Assembly (NCBI GenBank): GCA_009841145.1
Contig: VXMJ01000050.1
Coordinates: 1-35,328 of the forward strand
DNA: 35,328 nt
Reading direction: 5' to 3'
Origin: Caldilineaceae bacterium SB0661_bin_34
GTDB lineage: Bacteria > Chloroflexota > Anaerolineae > Caldilineales > Caldilineaceae
The notes beneath the pieces are model-generated. The model was given only the letters and a program-made list of their open reading frames with translations. It was not told the DNA's origin and did not search any database. The position numbers and the translations under genes are program-made. Each line of letters opens with the position of its first letter. Position 1 is the stretch's first letter. Below are positions 6,750 to 15,605 of this stretch, one piece after another.

Positions 6750-8471
6750 ATGAAAAGGTTAGGTTTGTCCTTGGCGGTATTCTTGACAATGGGAGCCTTC
6801 ATGGTGGCCTGTGACGCGGAATTTGCCGCTGCTCCCCCGGAGGTGGAGAAAACGGTTGAAGATGCCAGTGCGGCCGGAAGCGAAACGGGAGGCTGGGAAG
6901 TGTGGTTGTCCGATCAATCGGACAGTGTCGACATCAGTGCCGACAATCCGGCCGGAACCCATGGGAGTCGCATTGTCATTTACGAAAGCAGTGACATCCT
7001 CGCTGCTCCTCCGGGTTGGTATGCCGAAGATGATCCGAAGTACGGGCCAACTGTTATCGAAGCCGTCGATGTGTTCCCGTCCGCTTTCGAAGAACTCGGT
7101 GTGCATGTGCGACGCCTTCACGGCATGTTGCCGCAGCCCTCGAACCACCGGTACATGAACGCCAACTTCTTTGGTCCGGGCGCGGGACTGGTGGGCATCA
7201 TCGATGCCGAAGGACAATGCGAGCCGCTGGCCGACGGCCTCCGGAAATGCAAGCCGATTCAAGGCAGTCCGGAGGAAGCTGTGAAGCTGGGCAAAGCCCT
7301 GTTTCGCACCACCGGCCCGGAAGGCTCATCGCCTTCGAATCACATGTCCTTCTTCTCACCGGACGGCACCAAGTTGATCGTGGCCAATCTTGGGGCCAAG
7401 CTGCTGGAACGCATTGATTACGATGCGGAGTCCGACACCTTCACGTTCAACAAGGCCGCCACGCTCGATCTGGTGGGCGGCCGGGATCTGACCACCATGG
7501 AAGCTCAGGCTGATGCGACTCTGCCTGACGGCAGTGTGAGCGGCGAGTATACCAATTTTCAGCCGACAACCACACCAAGCGGCGCGCTCAAGGAAGGTCC
7601 AGGGCGGGCCAACAACGTCGTAGTGTGTCCCATAGTCAGCAGCAACAACCGGCACGCCTATGTCACGTTCGGCGGCGGCGGATTGTTCGTGGTCGATATT
7701 ACAACCGAGCCGATGTCCATCGTGGCGGAATACACCAACGACGTCATCAGCGTTGCCGGGTGTGGCGGTGTGGAAGGAAGAGGCTTCATGCACCTGAACG
7801 CGGGAGTCTCGGCAAGCCCCGCGGGTGCGGATGACTCAACGTTCATCATGTACCGTCTGCCGCTTGACTACCCTGATGGCGCAAACCCGCATACGACCCC
7901 GAACGTGCCTCCGGTGGTGACGTTCCACGAAGAGAAGGTACTGGAGATCACCGACGAAACCGAGTTGTCCAAACGCCGGGATTCGCACGGTGCTGTCGCT
8001 TCTGTGGATGGCCGGTATCTGTATCAGTTTGATCGGATCCAAAACAATGCGGAAGTGTTTGATTTGGACAAGGTGATCAACGATCCCGACGCTACGCTGG
8101 AAGAGCAGGCAGCGGCGCACGTAGGCACTTTGGATCTCACGGGAACAGGACATTGTGTCGGCGAGGGGGCGCCCTTCGTCAACATGCAGGACGAAGGATA
8201 TGAATTCAATGATGATCCCGCTCCCGACCTCGTGGATATTTCCCCCGATGGCCGAATGCTTGTTGTCTCCTTCAGGGGAGCAAACCCCATAACTGTGAAA
8301 CACGCCGGTTTGGGCAGTTGTCCCGGGTTTGGGATAGTGACTCTCTCAGACGACGGGGGATCAACCGGCACACTGACCCATGTGTTCCGGACATTCCTGC
8401 CGGACGCGACGGGTACCAGGAATCTAAGTGACATTCACGCGGCGATTGTTCGAATCAAGTCAAAGGATTGA
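6750..8471 (+). CDS. Predicted lipoprotein with beta-propeller-like repeats
   Basis: 573 residues from ATG 6750; GGAGG stands 9 nt upstream. Nearer-N-terminal in-frame codons are rejected because the signal peptide starts here: MKRLGLSLAVFLTMGAFMVAC, with a lipobox ending at Cys21. The mature protein starts with an acidic, low-complexity linker. It then shows repeated blade-like phrases: HMSFFSPDGTKLIVAN, HAYVTFGGGGLFVVDI, DSHGAVASVDGRYLYQFD and VDISPDGRMLVVSF. These SPDG-L-V patterns are those of YVTN/WD40-like propellers. It is probably anchored on the outside of a membrane. Function is unknown; propellers of this kind include lactonase-like and binding proteins. No frameshift is seen. Confidence 0.75.
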   Translation: MKRLGLSLAVFLTMGAFMVACDAEFAAAPPEVEKTVEDASAAGSETGGWEVWLSDQSDSVDISADNPAGTHGSRIVIYESSDILAAPPGWYAEDDPKYGPTVIEAVDVFPSAFEELGVHVRRLHGMLPQPSNHRYMNANFFGPGAGLVGIIDAEGQCEPLADGLRKCKPIQGSPEEAVKLGKALFRTTGPEGSSPSNHMSFFSPDGTKLIVANLGAKLLERIDYDAESDTFTFNKAATLDLVGGRDLTTMEAQADATLPDGSVSGEYTNFQPTTTPSGALKEGPGRANNVVVCPIVSSNNRHAYVTFGGGGLFVVDITTEPMSIVAEYTNDVISVAGCGGVEGRGFMHLNAGVSASPAGADDSTFIMYRLPLDYPDGANPHTTPNVPPVVTFHEEKVLEITDETELSKRRDSHGAVASVDGRYLYQFDRIQNNAEVFDLDKVINDPDATLEEQAAAHVGTLDLTGTGHCVGEGAPFVNMQDEGYEFNDDPAPDLVDISPDGRMLVVSFRGANPITVKHAGLGSCPGFGIVTLSDDGGSTGTLTHVFRTFLPDATGTRNLSDIHAAIVRIKSKD

Positions 8472-8621
8472 GCTGACACGATCCAAATTGCAGACACCGG
8501 TGTGCATTGAGCTGTTGGAAGACGGCGCGCAGGGCATCCTCCAACGTGTTGGTCCCGATAAACGGCGCCGAAGTATCGCCGGTGTCTGATGCGGTCAACA
8601 ATCCGCTTGCTGTCGTTTATT

Positions 8622-8653
8622 CCCAGCCGTGAGCCGCCCGGCTCACGGCTGGG
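8622..8653. terminator. Perfect 14-bp hairpin between convergent genes
   Basis: CCCAGCCGTGAGCC (8622-8635) pairs exactly with GGCTCACGGCTGGG (8640-8653) across a 4-nt GCCC loop. It sits in the 486-bp gap where the lipoprotein gene and the Pnkp gene converge, so a bidirectional terminator or mRNA-stabilising stem is plausible. No T-tract follows on either strand. The rest of the gap (8472-8957) shows no gene I can support. Confidence 0.45.
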
Positions 8654-8957
8654 GACGCCTTGCTCCCGGGCGCAAAGAGACGGTGCACTTAGGAAATCAG
8701 CGCATTCCTCTGCATCCACCTCCGGCGCGACCTGGAGGCCCCGGGTGCTTGGCCTCCGATGGAGGACAGCCTGAAGCAGCCTCGGGCCGAGTGCAAGGTC
8801 AAATCGTGTCGATCCGGTCGTTGGGCAGAGCCTCCAACTCCCGCATTTGCGCTCAAACGTCTGGCGGCAGACCGGTCAGGCCCTTTTCCGTAACGGTTGA
8901 AATACCAACAGTTCCGTCATTCCAGACACGCCAGATGTCGCGCTGGCGGGAATATGT

Positions 8958-11531
8958 TCACAACCTTGGATCAACCGGCTCGCTCTCAAGCGCGAGTACC
9001 GCGAACGCGCACTCGTGTACCCGGTGAAGAGGCTCTCGCTCCACAAAACGCTGCAGGCCCTCCAGGCCCAACGCAAACTCCCGCAGGGCAAGTGACCGCT
9101 TCGTGGAGATGTTCCTTTTGCGCAGACGGTCCATGTTCTCCGACAGGGTGTACTCCGGTCCGTAGATGATGCGCAGGTATTCGGTACCCCGGCATTTCAT
9201 GGCAGGTTGCACCAAGCCGCGCGTGCCGTGCGCAACAAAGTCCATCGGCTTGGCGACGATGCCTTCCCCGCCCTTGCTCGTTAGTTCCTCCCACCAGGAT
9301 GTGGCCTCAACCTCATCCTCGGTATTCAGACGCACGACCTTGTGGTGGGTATCCCGGAACAACCCTGGATCGGCTGTGTGCAGGCGTCCGGCCACACCCA
9401 TATGCCACAGGTGGTCCTTCCCGACATGCACTTGGCCCTCGCTCGCCAACAGGTGGAACGGCGCCAATTGGATATCGGCGAGCGATGTTACCGGCCAGCA
9501 GTACCGGGCGTAGGCATCACTGTAGAGTTGAGTGAGGTTCAGCCGCTCCGCAACTCTGGCCAAGGCTTCACCAACGTCGATGCCGCGCTCCATCGTTTGC
9601 CGGAGGAGGGATTCGGCGGCCGTGAGACTGGTCCGCGCGGCCACGCCCACCGCGGCATATTGTTCGCGGAGCAGTTCCTGTGCCTTGAGGGACCACGGCA
9701 TAAGTTCACTGTCCAGTACGACCCAATCGGTCTCCAGTTCAGCCCAAAGACCGGCATCCGCAATGCCCTTTCGGATACGTTCCAGGAATTGCGCCTCAAG
9801 GATGCGGTCTTCAAAGAACCTCCGTCCGGTACGCGTGTAGCAGGTGCCGATGTCTTCACCTGCGATGCCAAAGCGCCGTTCGATGGCTGCGGCATCCTGC
9901 CCAACCACGACCACGGCCCGTGAACCCATGTGTTTCTCTTGGCAGACTACCTCGGACACGCCGTTGTTGCGGAAGTGGGCAAACACCTCGGTTGGATGTT
10001 CGAGTACACCAGGGAGCGCGGAGGTCTCACACGGGGAAATGGTCGGCGGGAGATACACCAGCCAGCGGGGGTCCAGGGCAAAACGGCTCACAACCTCAAG
10101 CGCCGCCGCTGCGTTTTCTTCCCTTACTGTGATATTGCCGCGGAGCCGAGTCGCAACGATGCGCTTACCAATTACGTCTCCAATGTCAAGGACGTTCGCC
10201 GCGCGGGTCCCGGCCGACACAACGGAAACCTCCGACTGGACATCCTCGGCCACCGGTCTCACCGGTTCACAATAGACCTGCGCCGCCGGAACCGACACAA
10301 GCTCCTTTTCGGGGTACCGAAGTGCGGTCAGCCTGCCACCAAAGACACAACCCGTATCAATGTTGATGGTGCGGTTGAGCCAAGCGGGCTCCACAACTGG
10401 GGTATGGCCGTAGACCACCGTCGCCGGCCCGCGATAGCCAACCGCCCAATCGGCGCGTACCGGGAGACCAAATTCGTCCGTTTCCCCGGTGGTCTCGCCA
10501 TAGAGACAGAAGTCCCGGACGCGGGCCGATGCACGGCCCTGGTATTCCGCCTTCAACCCCGCGTGGGCCACCACCAGATTCCCGTCATCGAGCACATAGT
10601 GGCTGATCAGTCCATCCAGGAACGCAGCCGCCCGTTGTTGAAACTCCGGGGACTCCATTTCCAGCTGAGCGAGCGTTTCCGCCAGTCCGTGGGAAATCTG
10701 CACCTTCCTGCCCTGAAGTTTGCGGACGAGCTTGGCTTCGTGATTGCCCGCCACGCAAAACGCGGTGCCGTCCGCGGTCATGGACATCACCAGATTGAGT
10801 ACCTTGGCAACAGCCGGACCCCGGTCCACGAGGTCGCCAACGAATACGGCCTTGCGCCCCTGCGGATGGGTGACGGAAAAACCGGGTTCCCCGATGTCGT
10901 CGGCGCGGGTCTCCAACCTGTATCCGAGACGTTTCAGGAGGATGGCAAGTTCATCGAAGCACCCGTGGACGTCACCGATGATGTCGAACGACCCGTGCTC
11001 GTTGCGCAAGTTGACCCACATGGGCATCCGCTCAACGAAAGCCTCTTCAACCTCTTCAGGAGAGTTCAACACAAACACATACCGGAAGCCCTCGCGCTTC
11101 AACCTGCGCAGCGATCGTTTGAGCTGTGCGGCCTGATTGCGCACCACATGGGGGCCAAACGAGCGCTCCGGACGATCCTTGTTGCGGGCTAGGCACAGGG
11201 CCTCGGGCATGTTCAGGACGATGGCCACCGACAGGCAGTCGTGCTCCCGGGCGAGTCCCACCAGAGGCTTGCGCGCCCGCGGCTGCACGCTGGTGGCGTC
11301 AATGACGGTGAGGCGGCCGGCCCGCAGGCGCGTGGCCGCGATGAAGTTGAGCAGGGCAAAGGCGTCGGGCGTTGCGGACTGGTCGGTGGCGTCATCGGCC
11401 ACCATAGCCCGGCAGGTGTCCGAGGACACTACTTCCGTGGGTTTGAAGTGGCGGGAGGCAAAGGTGGACTTCCCCGAGCCCGTGGGGCCAATGAGAACCA
11501 CCAGACACAATTCGGGAATGGCGATCTTCAT
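8958..11531 (-). CDS. pnkp: Polynucleotide kinase-phosphatase-ligase, bacterial RNA repair enzyme Pnkp
   Basis: The 857-residue three-domain enzyme heals and seals broken RNA with Hen1. The 5' kinase has a P-loop GPTGSGKST (15-23) plus D38 and R41. The 2',3'-phosphatase has GDVHG (D187, H189), GDLVDRG (D233, R237), GNHE (N263, H264), H323, GHTP (H376) and D392. The ligase/adenylyltransferase carries nucleophile K533 in EKHMGSRAV. These fall at the same numbers I recall for Clostridium thermocellum Pnkp (870 residues), so the start at 11531 is well supported. The longer open frame upstream is Hen1 sequence in another frame. The ATG overlaps the hen1 stop by ATGA. All catalytic residues checked are present. 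Confidence 0.96.
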   Translation of the reverse strand: MKIAIPELCLVVLIGPTGSGKSTFASRHFKPTEVVSSDTCRAMVADDATDQSATPDAFALLNFIAATRLRAGRLTVIDATSVQPRARKPLVGLAREHDCLSVAIVLNMPEALCLARNKDRPERSFGPHVVRNQAAQLKRSLRRLKREGFRYVFVLNSPEEVEEAFVERMPMWVNLRNEHGSFDIIGDVHGCFDELAILLKRLGYRLETRADDIGEPGFSVTHPQGRKAVFVGDLVDRGPAVAKVLNLVMSMTADGTAFCVAGNHEAKLVRKLQGRKVQISHGLAETLAQLEMESPEFQQRAAAFLDGLISHYVLDDGNLVVAHAGLKAEYQGRASARVRDFCLYGETTGETDEFGLPVRADWAVGYRGPATVVYGHTPVVEPAWLNRTINIDTGCVFGGRLTALRYPEKELVSVPAAQVYCEPVRPVAEDVQSEVSVVSAGTRAANVLDIGDVIGKRIVATRLRGNITVREENAAAALEVVSRFALDPRWLVYLPPTISPCETSALPGVLEHPTEVFAHFRNNGVSEVVCQEKHMGSRAVVVVGQDAAAIERRFGIAGEDIGTCYTRTGRRFFEDRILEAQFLERIRKGIADAGLWAELETDWVVLDSELMPWSLKAQELLREQYAAVGVAARTSLTAAESLLRQTMERGIDVGEALARVAERLNLTQLYSDAYARYCWPVTSLADIQLAPFHLLASEGQVHVGKDHLWHMGVAGRLHTADPGLFRDTHHKVVRLNTEDEVEATSWWEELTSKGGEGIVAKPMDFVAHGTRGLVQPAMKCRGTEYLRIIYGPEYTLSENMDRLRKRNISTKRSLALREFALGLEGLQRFVEREPLHRVHECAFAVLALESEPVDPRL

Positions 11532-12928
11532 TGCGTAAAGATCCCCATCTGGGTCGGTGCCCCATGGTCGGGGTGGACAGGACCGATGTCCTGGAAACGC
11601 ACATCGTACCGGCGGCGGTTGGCAACCCGCCCCGACCAGTCCCGAAATTGCTCCCGCGTCCACTCGAACCGATGGTCCCCATGCCTGAATGCTCCGGCGG
11701 GCAACCTGTCGAACACCGCGTTGTGTTCTGCGTTGGGCGTCGTGACGAGGACAGCCTTGGGTTGCGCGGACCCGAACACGGCCTCCTCGAAGGCGTCAAG
11801 CCGCGGAGCATCGATGTGTTCAATCACCTCCATGGCTATGGCGGCGTCGTGGCCTGAAAGGCGGCTGTCCCCATAGACAAGGGACCCGTGCAGTAGGTTG
11901 ACGCGCTGCTGCTGCCGAGGGGGCAGGTCATTGAGGCGCAAACGCCGACGCGCTGTTGCCAATGCCCGGAGCGACACGTCAATGCCGGTGATTGAACGTA
12001 CTGAAGATTCACCGAGGAGGGCATGAATCAGTCTTCCTTCGCCACAACCAAGGTCAAGCACCTTGACAGCCCCAAGGCTGCGGAGCGCGTCCAGCACTGC
12101 CTGAATACGCTGCTCACTTAATCGAAGCGGGGTTTCAAGCTGTTTCTCTGCCTGTTCGTGCCGTGTAGCGGCGGTACCCGGATCCGTTGGCCCGGCATCG
12201 AGCAGTTGGACCAGCGCCTGATCGACAAGCCCGCGCTGATGCTTCAGGTAGCGGCGCGAGATGAGATCCCGCAACGGATGGCCGTCCAACCAACCCTCAC
12301 CAAAGCGCAGCAACTTGGCCACCTCATCGTCGCCGACCCAGTAGTGCTTGTGGTCGTCCAGGACAGGCAACAGCACATACAGGTGGACAAGCAGGTCCCG
12401 GAGCCGGGTCGTCGCCGCGAGGCGCACGCTGAAATATGGGCTGGGGCCCCACTCGGGAAAACGCTCGTCCAGCGGGCGACCCTCAATCCCTACGGCATAG
12501 CCAAGGGGTTCGAACAGATTCCCAATGAGGTCCGCGCCTTCCCGCGAGGGCACGACAGGGATCCGGGCTTCCAGAGGAATGGCCTGTTCCGCCAAATCCG
12601 GCCGGTCCCTGCTGTTGCCCGCGAGGGCACTGCCAAACACCTTGGCAATCGCCACGCTCAAGTGCGATGACGCCACGTAGGGACGGTCGTTGACGTACTG
12701 CTCCAACCAGCCGCCGCCCTTGGGCGCGCCGGGCTTCAGGCGTACAAGCCCCACCGGGTCGATGTTCAGCAGAAGCGCCACCGTGCAGCGGTGGCTTTCC
12801 GCTTCGGGATAGAAGACATCGGCCCGCCCGAACGGGAGTTTGAACGACTGAAATCGGGCGGGGTTCTTATGTACCAGGAACCCAAGATCGGTTGCAGGCC
12901 GATGCGTGGTGGAGATGGTTAGCAGCAT
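11528..12928 (-). CDS. hen1: Hen1, RNA 3'-terminal ribose 2'-O-methyltransferase
   Basis: 466 residues. The bacterial Hen1 N-terminal domain opens MLLTISTTHRPATDLGFLVH, ending the opening block with VFYPEA. The C-terminal methyltransferase has the SAM loop LDLGCGEGR (291-299) and the metal-binding set E367-x-x-E370-H371 plus H419 (HRFEWTREQF). Hen1 methylates the 2'-OH at the break during Pnkp repair, so that a ribotoxin cannot cut there again. The N-terminal domain also stimulates Pnkp ligation in studied systems. The gene is intact and translationally coupled to pnkp. It lies 234 bp downstream of a small unknown gene and a PIN toxin-antitoxin pair on the same strand. Confidence 0.95.
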   Translation of the reverse strand: MLLTISTTHRPATDLGFLVHKNPARFQSFKLPFGRADVFYPEAESHRCTVALLLNIDPVGLVRLKPGAPKGGGWLEQYVNDRPYVASSHLSVAIAKVFGSALAGNSRDRPDLAEQAIPLEARIPVVPSREGADLIGNLFEPLGYAVGIEGRPLDERFPEWGPSPYFSVRLAATTRLRDLLVHLYVLLPVLDDHKHYWVGDDEVAKLLRFGEGWLDGHPLRDLISRRYLKHQRGLVDQALVQLLDAGPTDPGTAATRHEQAEKQLETPLRLSEQRIQAVLDALRSLGAVKVLDLGCGEGRLIHALLGESSVRSITGIDVSLRALATARRRLRLNDLPPRQQQRVNLLHGSLVYGDSRLSGHDAAIAMEVIEHIDAPRLDAFEEAVFGSAQPKAVLVTTPNAEHNAVFDRLPAGAFRHGDHRFEWTREQFRDWSGRVANRRRYDVRFQDIGPVHPDHGAPTQMGIFTQ

Positions 12929-13162
12929 GACGCCAATGGTTGTACAGACAACGCCAAGAGAACAATGGGGCTGATGCGCCGCCGCGCTGGCAACGAAGCT
13001 CCATGCCGGTCATTATGCAGGTACCCATCCGGGATTCACGGTGGTCGTGCCAACACCAGGCTGAACTTTGTTCCATCAGTACGAGATGGACAGGTTTGAG
13101 ATTATCGGCCCTACTACTGAACGGAGTGGGTTGCGCCTCATCCGTAGCCTCTCGTGGCGTTG

Positions 13163-13405
13163 TCATTGGTCCTTCAGTGGGCGATGCAGGACCAGGGCAT
13201 TGGTGACTCTGCCATCTATGTCAGGTGTGAAGTCGGCGTCGTTGTGTCGACCTTCCCACCAATTCTCGCCGATGTCCAGCCGTATCTCGCGGACACGTAT
13301 GAGGTCCTCGACCAAGTCGTCATACCCATCTTCATAGCCGTCCACGACTACGCGCAAGTCCTGCGGGTAGGTCTGCAAGATCCGTATCAAGTCTGCAATC
13401 TTCAT
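13163..13405 (-). CDS. Small acidic protein of unknown function
   Basis: 80 residues, starting MKIADLIRILQTYPQDLRVV and continuing VDGYEDGYDDLVEDLI. It has an N-terminal helix followed by strands and an acidic glycine/tyrosine loop. I know similar small hypothetical proteins scattered in bacterial accessory DNA but no function. AAGGA lies about 10 nt before the ATG. It begins 44 bp after the PIN toxin stop and ends 234 bp before hen1, all on one strand, so it may be transcribed with either. The charge pattern would fit a nucleic-acid-mimic or partner protein, but this is speculation. Confidence 0.65.
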   Translation of the reverse strand: MKIADLIRILQTYPQDLRVVVDGYEDGYDDLVEDLIRVREIRLDIGENWWEGRHNDADFTPDIDGRVTNALVLHRPLKDQ

Positions 13406-13449
13406 GCTGTCGTTGTCCTTCAGATCCAGCCAATCCCTGCCTCACACAG

Positions 13450-13869
13450 TCAGGGCAAATCCAGGTTGTTGAAAGGATTGAGCACCTTGGCCCCGGTGGG
13501 TTCGAAATGGCGGACGTTGCGGGTGACTACCGCGAGATCGTGCTCGATAGCGGTCGCCGCAATGAGGAGATCGACGTTAAAGTGGCCCAACTCTCCAGAG
13601 AGTTGGCCCCAACGCTCGGCGATGGCTGCGTTCACAGGGATGACGCGGTCGTCAAACCATGTGATCGTCCGCTCCAGCCATAAGGTGAGATCGCGTGCAA
13701 AGTCCGGATTGTGTCGCCGTTGCCGGACGATACCGCGCGCCAGTTCCGCCAGCGTTACGACGCTGAGATGCAAGTCGGCCTGACGCTGGGACTCCAGCCA
13801 CTGGAAGACAACGGGATGGCGATTTGGTCTGCGTCTGAGAGAAACCACATCCGTGTCAAGCAAGAACAT
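13450..13869 (-). CDS. vapC: VapC/FitB-type PIN-domain toxin
   Basis: 139 residues with PIN acidic residues D5 (MFLLDTDVVS), E42 (TLAELARG) and D100 (FNVDLLIAATA), plus the N118 position in VVTRNVRHFEP. The LVTRN-HF ending and the tail GAKVLNPF are typical of FitB/VapC toxins. It starts 2 nt after the antitoxin stop. It is a likely Mg2+-dependent RNase, normally tRNA-directed. This pair stands directly upstream, on the same strand, of the Hen1-Pnkp RNA-repair genes. Confidence 0.9.
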   Translation of the reverse strand: MFLLDTDVVSLRRRPNRHPVVFQWLESQRQADLHLSVVTLAELARGIVRQRRHNPDFARDLTLWLERTITWFDDRVIPVNAAIAERWGQLSGELGHFNVDLLIAATAIEHDLAVVTRNVRHFEPTGAKVLNPFNNLDLP

Positions 13870-13871
13870 GG

Positions 13872-14126
13872 TCAGATGTCCAGTGGCCGGGCCTCAAGAG
13901 GCATGCGCTCGAACTCCTCGCCACCCTGAGGGAAGGCCAAGAGGTGATCAACGAAAGTAGGCGCGCGGTCCTTCTCCGCTTGGCAAAGCCGCTTATAGTC
14001 CTCGACCGCCACCACTACGACGGCGGGAGTGCCCCTGCGGGTGACCGTTTGGGGTTTTCCGGCCAAAGCGGCATTCACCACGGCACTGAAGCGGTTTTTG
14101 GCATCCTGCAAAGCCCATTCAGACAT
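13872..14126 (-). CDS. Phd/YefM-family antitoxin
   Basis: 84 residues: MSEWALQDAKNRFSAVVNAA, then GKPQTVTRRGTPAVVVVAVE, the classic Phd/YefM N-terminal DNA-binding fold. A short C-terminal toxin-binding tail follows (FVDHLLAFPQGGEEFERMPL). GGAGG lies 5-6 nt upstream of the ATG at 14126; the longer open frame upstream is not supported. It partners the PIN toxin starting 2 nt after its stop. A 7-bp inverted repeat at 14137-14154 just upstream is the probable autorepression site. Confidence 0.9.
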   Translation of the reverse strand: MSEWALQDAKNRFSAVVNAALAGKPQTVTRRGTPAVVVVAVEDYKRLCQAEKDRAPTFVDHLLAFPQGGEEFERMPLEARPLDI

Positions 14127-14136
14127 GGCTCCTCCG

Positions 14137-14154
14137 GCTAGCCAACTGGCTAGC
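14137..14154. promoter_or_regulatory. Inverted repeat GCTAGCC-AACT-GGCTAGC, probable Phd operator
   Basis: Perfect 7-bp arms (14137-14143 and 14148-14154) with a 4-nt centre lie 11 nt upstream of the Phd-type antitoxin start, overlapping its leader. Phd proteins bind such dyads. An 11-mer from its left side (GGCTAGCCAAC) recurs at 14348-14358. Confidence 0.45.
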
Positions 14155-14340
14155 TTGAATTTGTTGTCATAGCATACCAGATAAAAGGCGTTGCCACAGA
14201 TTGTTCCACGCAACAACGGAGGCAACTTCCGTTTCATTGATTTTGCTCCGTGTCCAGAATGGATATCGCCGGACGCGCAGAATGTCCCGATCGTTTGCTC
14301 AGACCACCGTGCTCCACGGCTTGCAGCATCTACCGGTAGA

Positions 14341-14451
14341 GCGGTCTGGCTAGCCAACGTGGCCTGGGACGAACTGTTCACCTCCGTCACGGAGCATCTG
14401 GGGACTCTCGACGACGTGCTCACGATCGACGAGACAGGCTTCCCCAAGTAA
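14341..14451 (+). pseudogene. Relic of an IS701/DDE-type transposase
   Basis: The forward frame ending at 14451 reads AVWLANVAWDELFTSVTEHL followed by GTLDDVLTIDETGFPK and a stop. The pattern W-D-E-L...V-EHLG...D-VL-IDETGF is that of the first catalytic aspartate region of IS701-family transposases. The reading frame has no start and ends right at the IS630-family element that begins at 14454. It is an isolated fragment of about 37 codons. Family call from a short stretch. Confidence 0.45.
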
Positions 14452-14453
14452 TA

Positions 14454-15605
14454 CCAATCCAGTATGGCTATGCGACTTGAGTGTTGGTGGGCAGGGCCTC
14501 CAGGGCATCCCGGATCCAGCCCCAGCCACACAGCTGCCGCACCCGCTTGGGGTCCGCCTGCCAGGCCTCCAGCACCGGCTGCAGCGCGTCCTGCTTGGCC
14601 TGCAGGGTCGGATAGACGCGGCCCTCAACGGCCCGGCGCAACTCCCGGAAGAAGCGTTCCACCGGGTTCAGCTCGGGGGCGTAGGGCGGCTGCACCACCT
14701 GGGGCGCGTCCACGGTCTGCATGTCCTCGCCCGTGTGGCCGCGGGCCCCGTCCCAGACCCAGCCGTCAATGGCCGGCTCCTTCGCCCAGATGCCCCAGAT
14801 GCGGGCCATCTCCTCGCCCTTCATGTTCTGTTGCCAAGCCCACCACAGCCGCCCCGTCAGGGGGTTGATGGCCACGGCCACATAGATGTACTTCCAGCCA
14901 ATCTGCACAGCCTGGGACACCGCCACGCCGCGCGGGGCCCACACTGGGCGCACTTGGCCGCGCAGCCCCAGCTTCATCTCGTCGCCCCATACGATCCCCT
15001 GCCCCGCCTGCAACCCGACCGCCGTCAGCCGTTCCCCGAGCCCCCTTTTTTCCAGGCCGCCTGGGCCAGGGGATCGGATTTCGTGGGGCGGGGCCGCGGC
15101 CGCTTCAGCCGGATCCCCAGCCGCGGCAGCAGCGTGTACAGGCTGTCGCGGGTGTAGACCACTCCGAACTCGGCCTCCAGCCAGTCCCGCACGGCCTGGG
15201 CCGTTGCAAACATCCCCCTGGCCGCCGCCGCCACCAACTGTTCCTGCTGCGTCGGCGTCAGGTAGGAGGGCTTCCCCACGCCACCCTTGCGCCGGCCGCA
15301 CACCATCGCCAGGCCGCCCTCCCGGTACCACTGCAGCCACCGCTGCACACTGCTCCGCTGCACCCCCAGGGCCGCGGCCACGGTCGTGGGTGTCCAGCCC
15401 GCCTGCGGCTGGCGCAGCAGCCACAGGGCATGCAGCCGTGTGCGTACGACACCATCGGCTTCGGCCAGATAGCGTTGGTGCAGGGCCTCGGCGGTGTCGG
15501 CCTCCGCCCAGGGAATGACGGCGGGACGGGCCATGGCGGAGGGCTCCGGTGACAGGCAGGGGGACAGACAAGCCTACATCAAGTCCCTCTTTTACGCTAG
15601 ATTGG
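14454..15605 (-). mobile_element. IS630-family insertion sequence, 1152 bp
   Basis: The element is bounded by imperfect inverted repeats. The left end CCAATCCAG... (14454-14480) and right end (15579-15605, reverse complement CCAATCTAG...) share 17 of 27 positions, including the outer CCAATC and inner ACTTGA. TA dinucleotides flank both ends (14452-14453, 15606-15607), matching the TA target duplication of IS630/Tc1-like elements. It carries one transposase in two frames and is a different subfamily from the two copies at 32254 and 34024. Confidence 0.75.
14468..15534 (-). CDS. IS630-family transposase, two frames joined by -1 slippage
   Basis: The N-terminal frame (start 15534, stop 15025) holds the DNA-binding helices: GWTPTTVAAALGVQRSSVQR and a second winged-helix segment. 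The C-terminal frame (to 14468) holds the DDE catalytic core: IVWGDEMKLGLRG (D), WVWDGARGHTG (D) and YAPELNPVERFFREL (E). The frames meet at a homopolymer run, A6 then G5 on the coding strand (15041-15051), where a -1 slip gives AWKKRGLGERL. IS630 elements often use such slippage, so I treat it as one functional gene. A simple frameshift mutation is the alternative. Confidence 0.8.

Noticed and set aside
9930-11192. Forward open frame of ~420 codons opposite Pnkp
   Set aside because: Shadow of the Pnkp gene, whose catalytic residues are all on the reverse strand.
14477-15157. Forward open frame inside the IS630-family element at 14454
   Set aside because: Shadow of the reverse-strand transposase.
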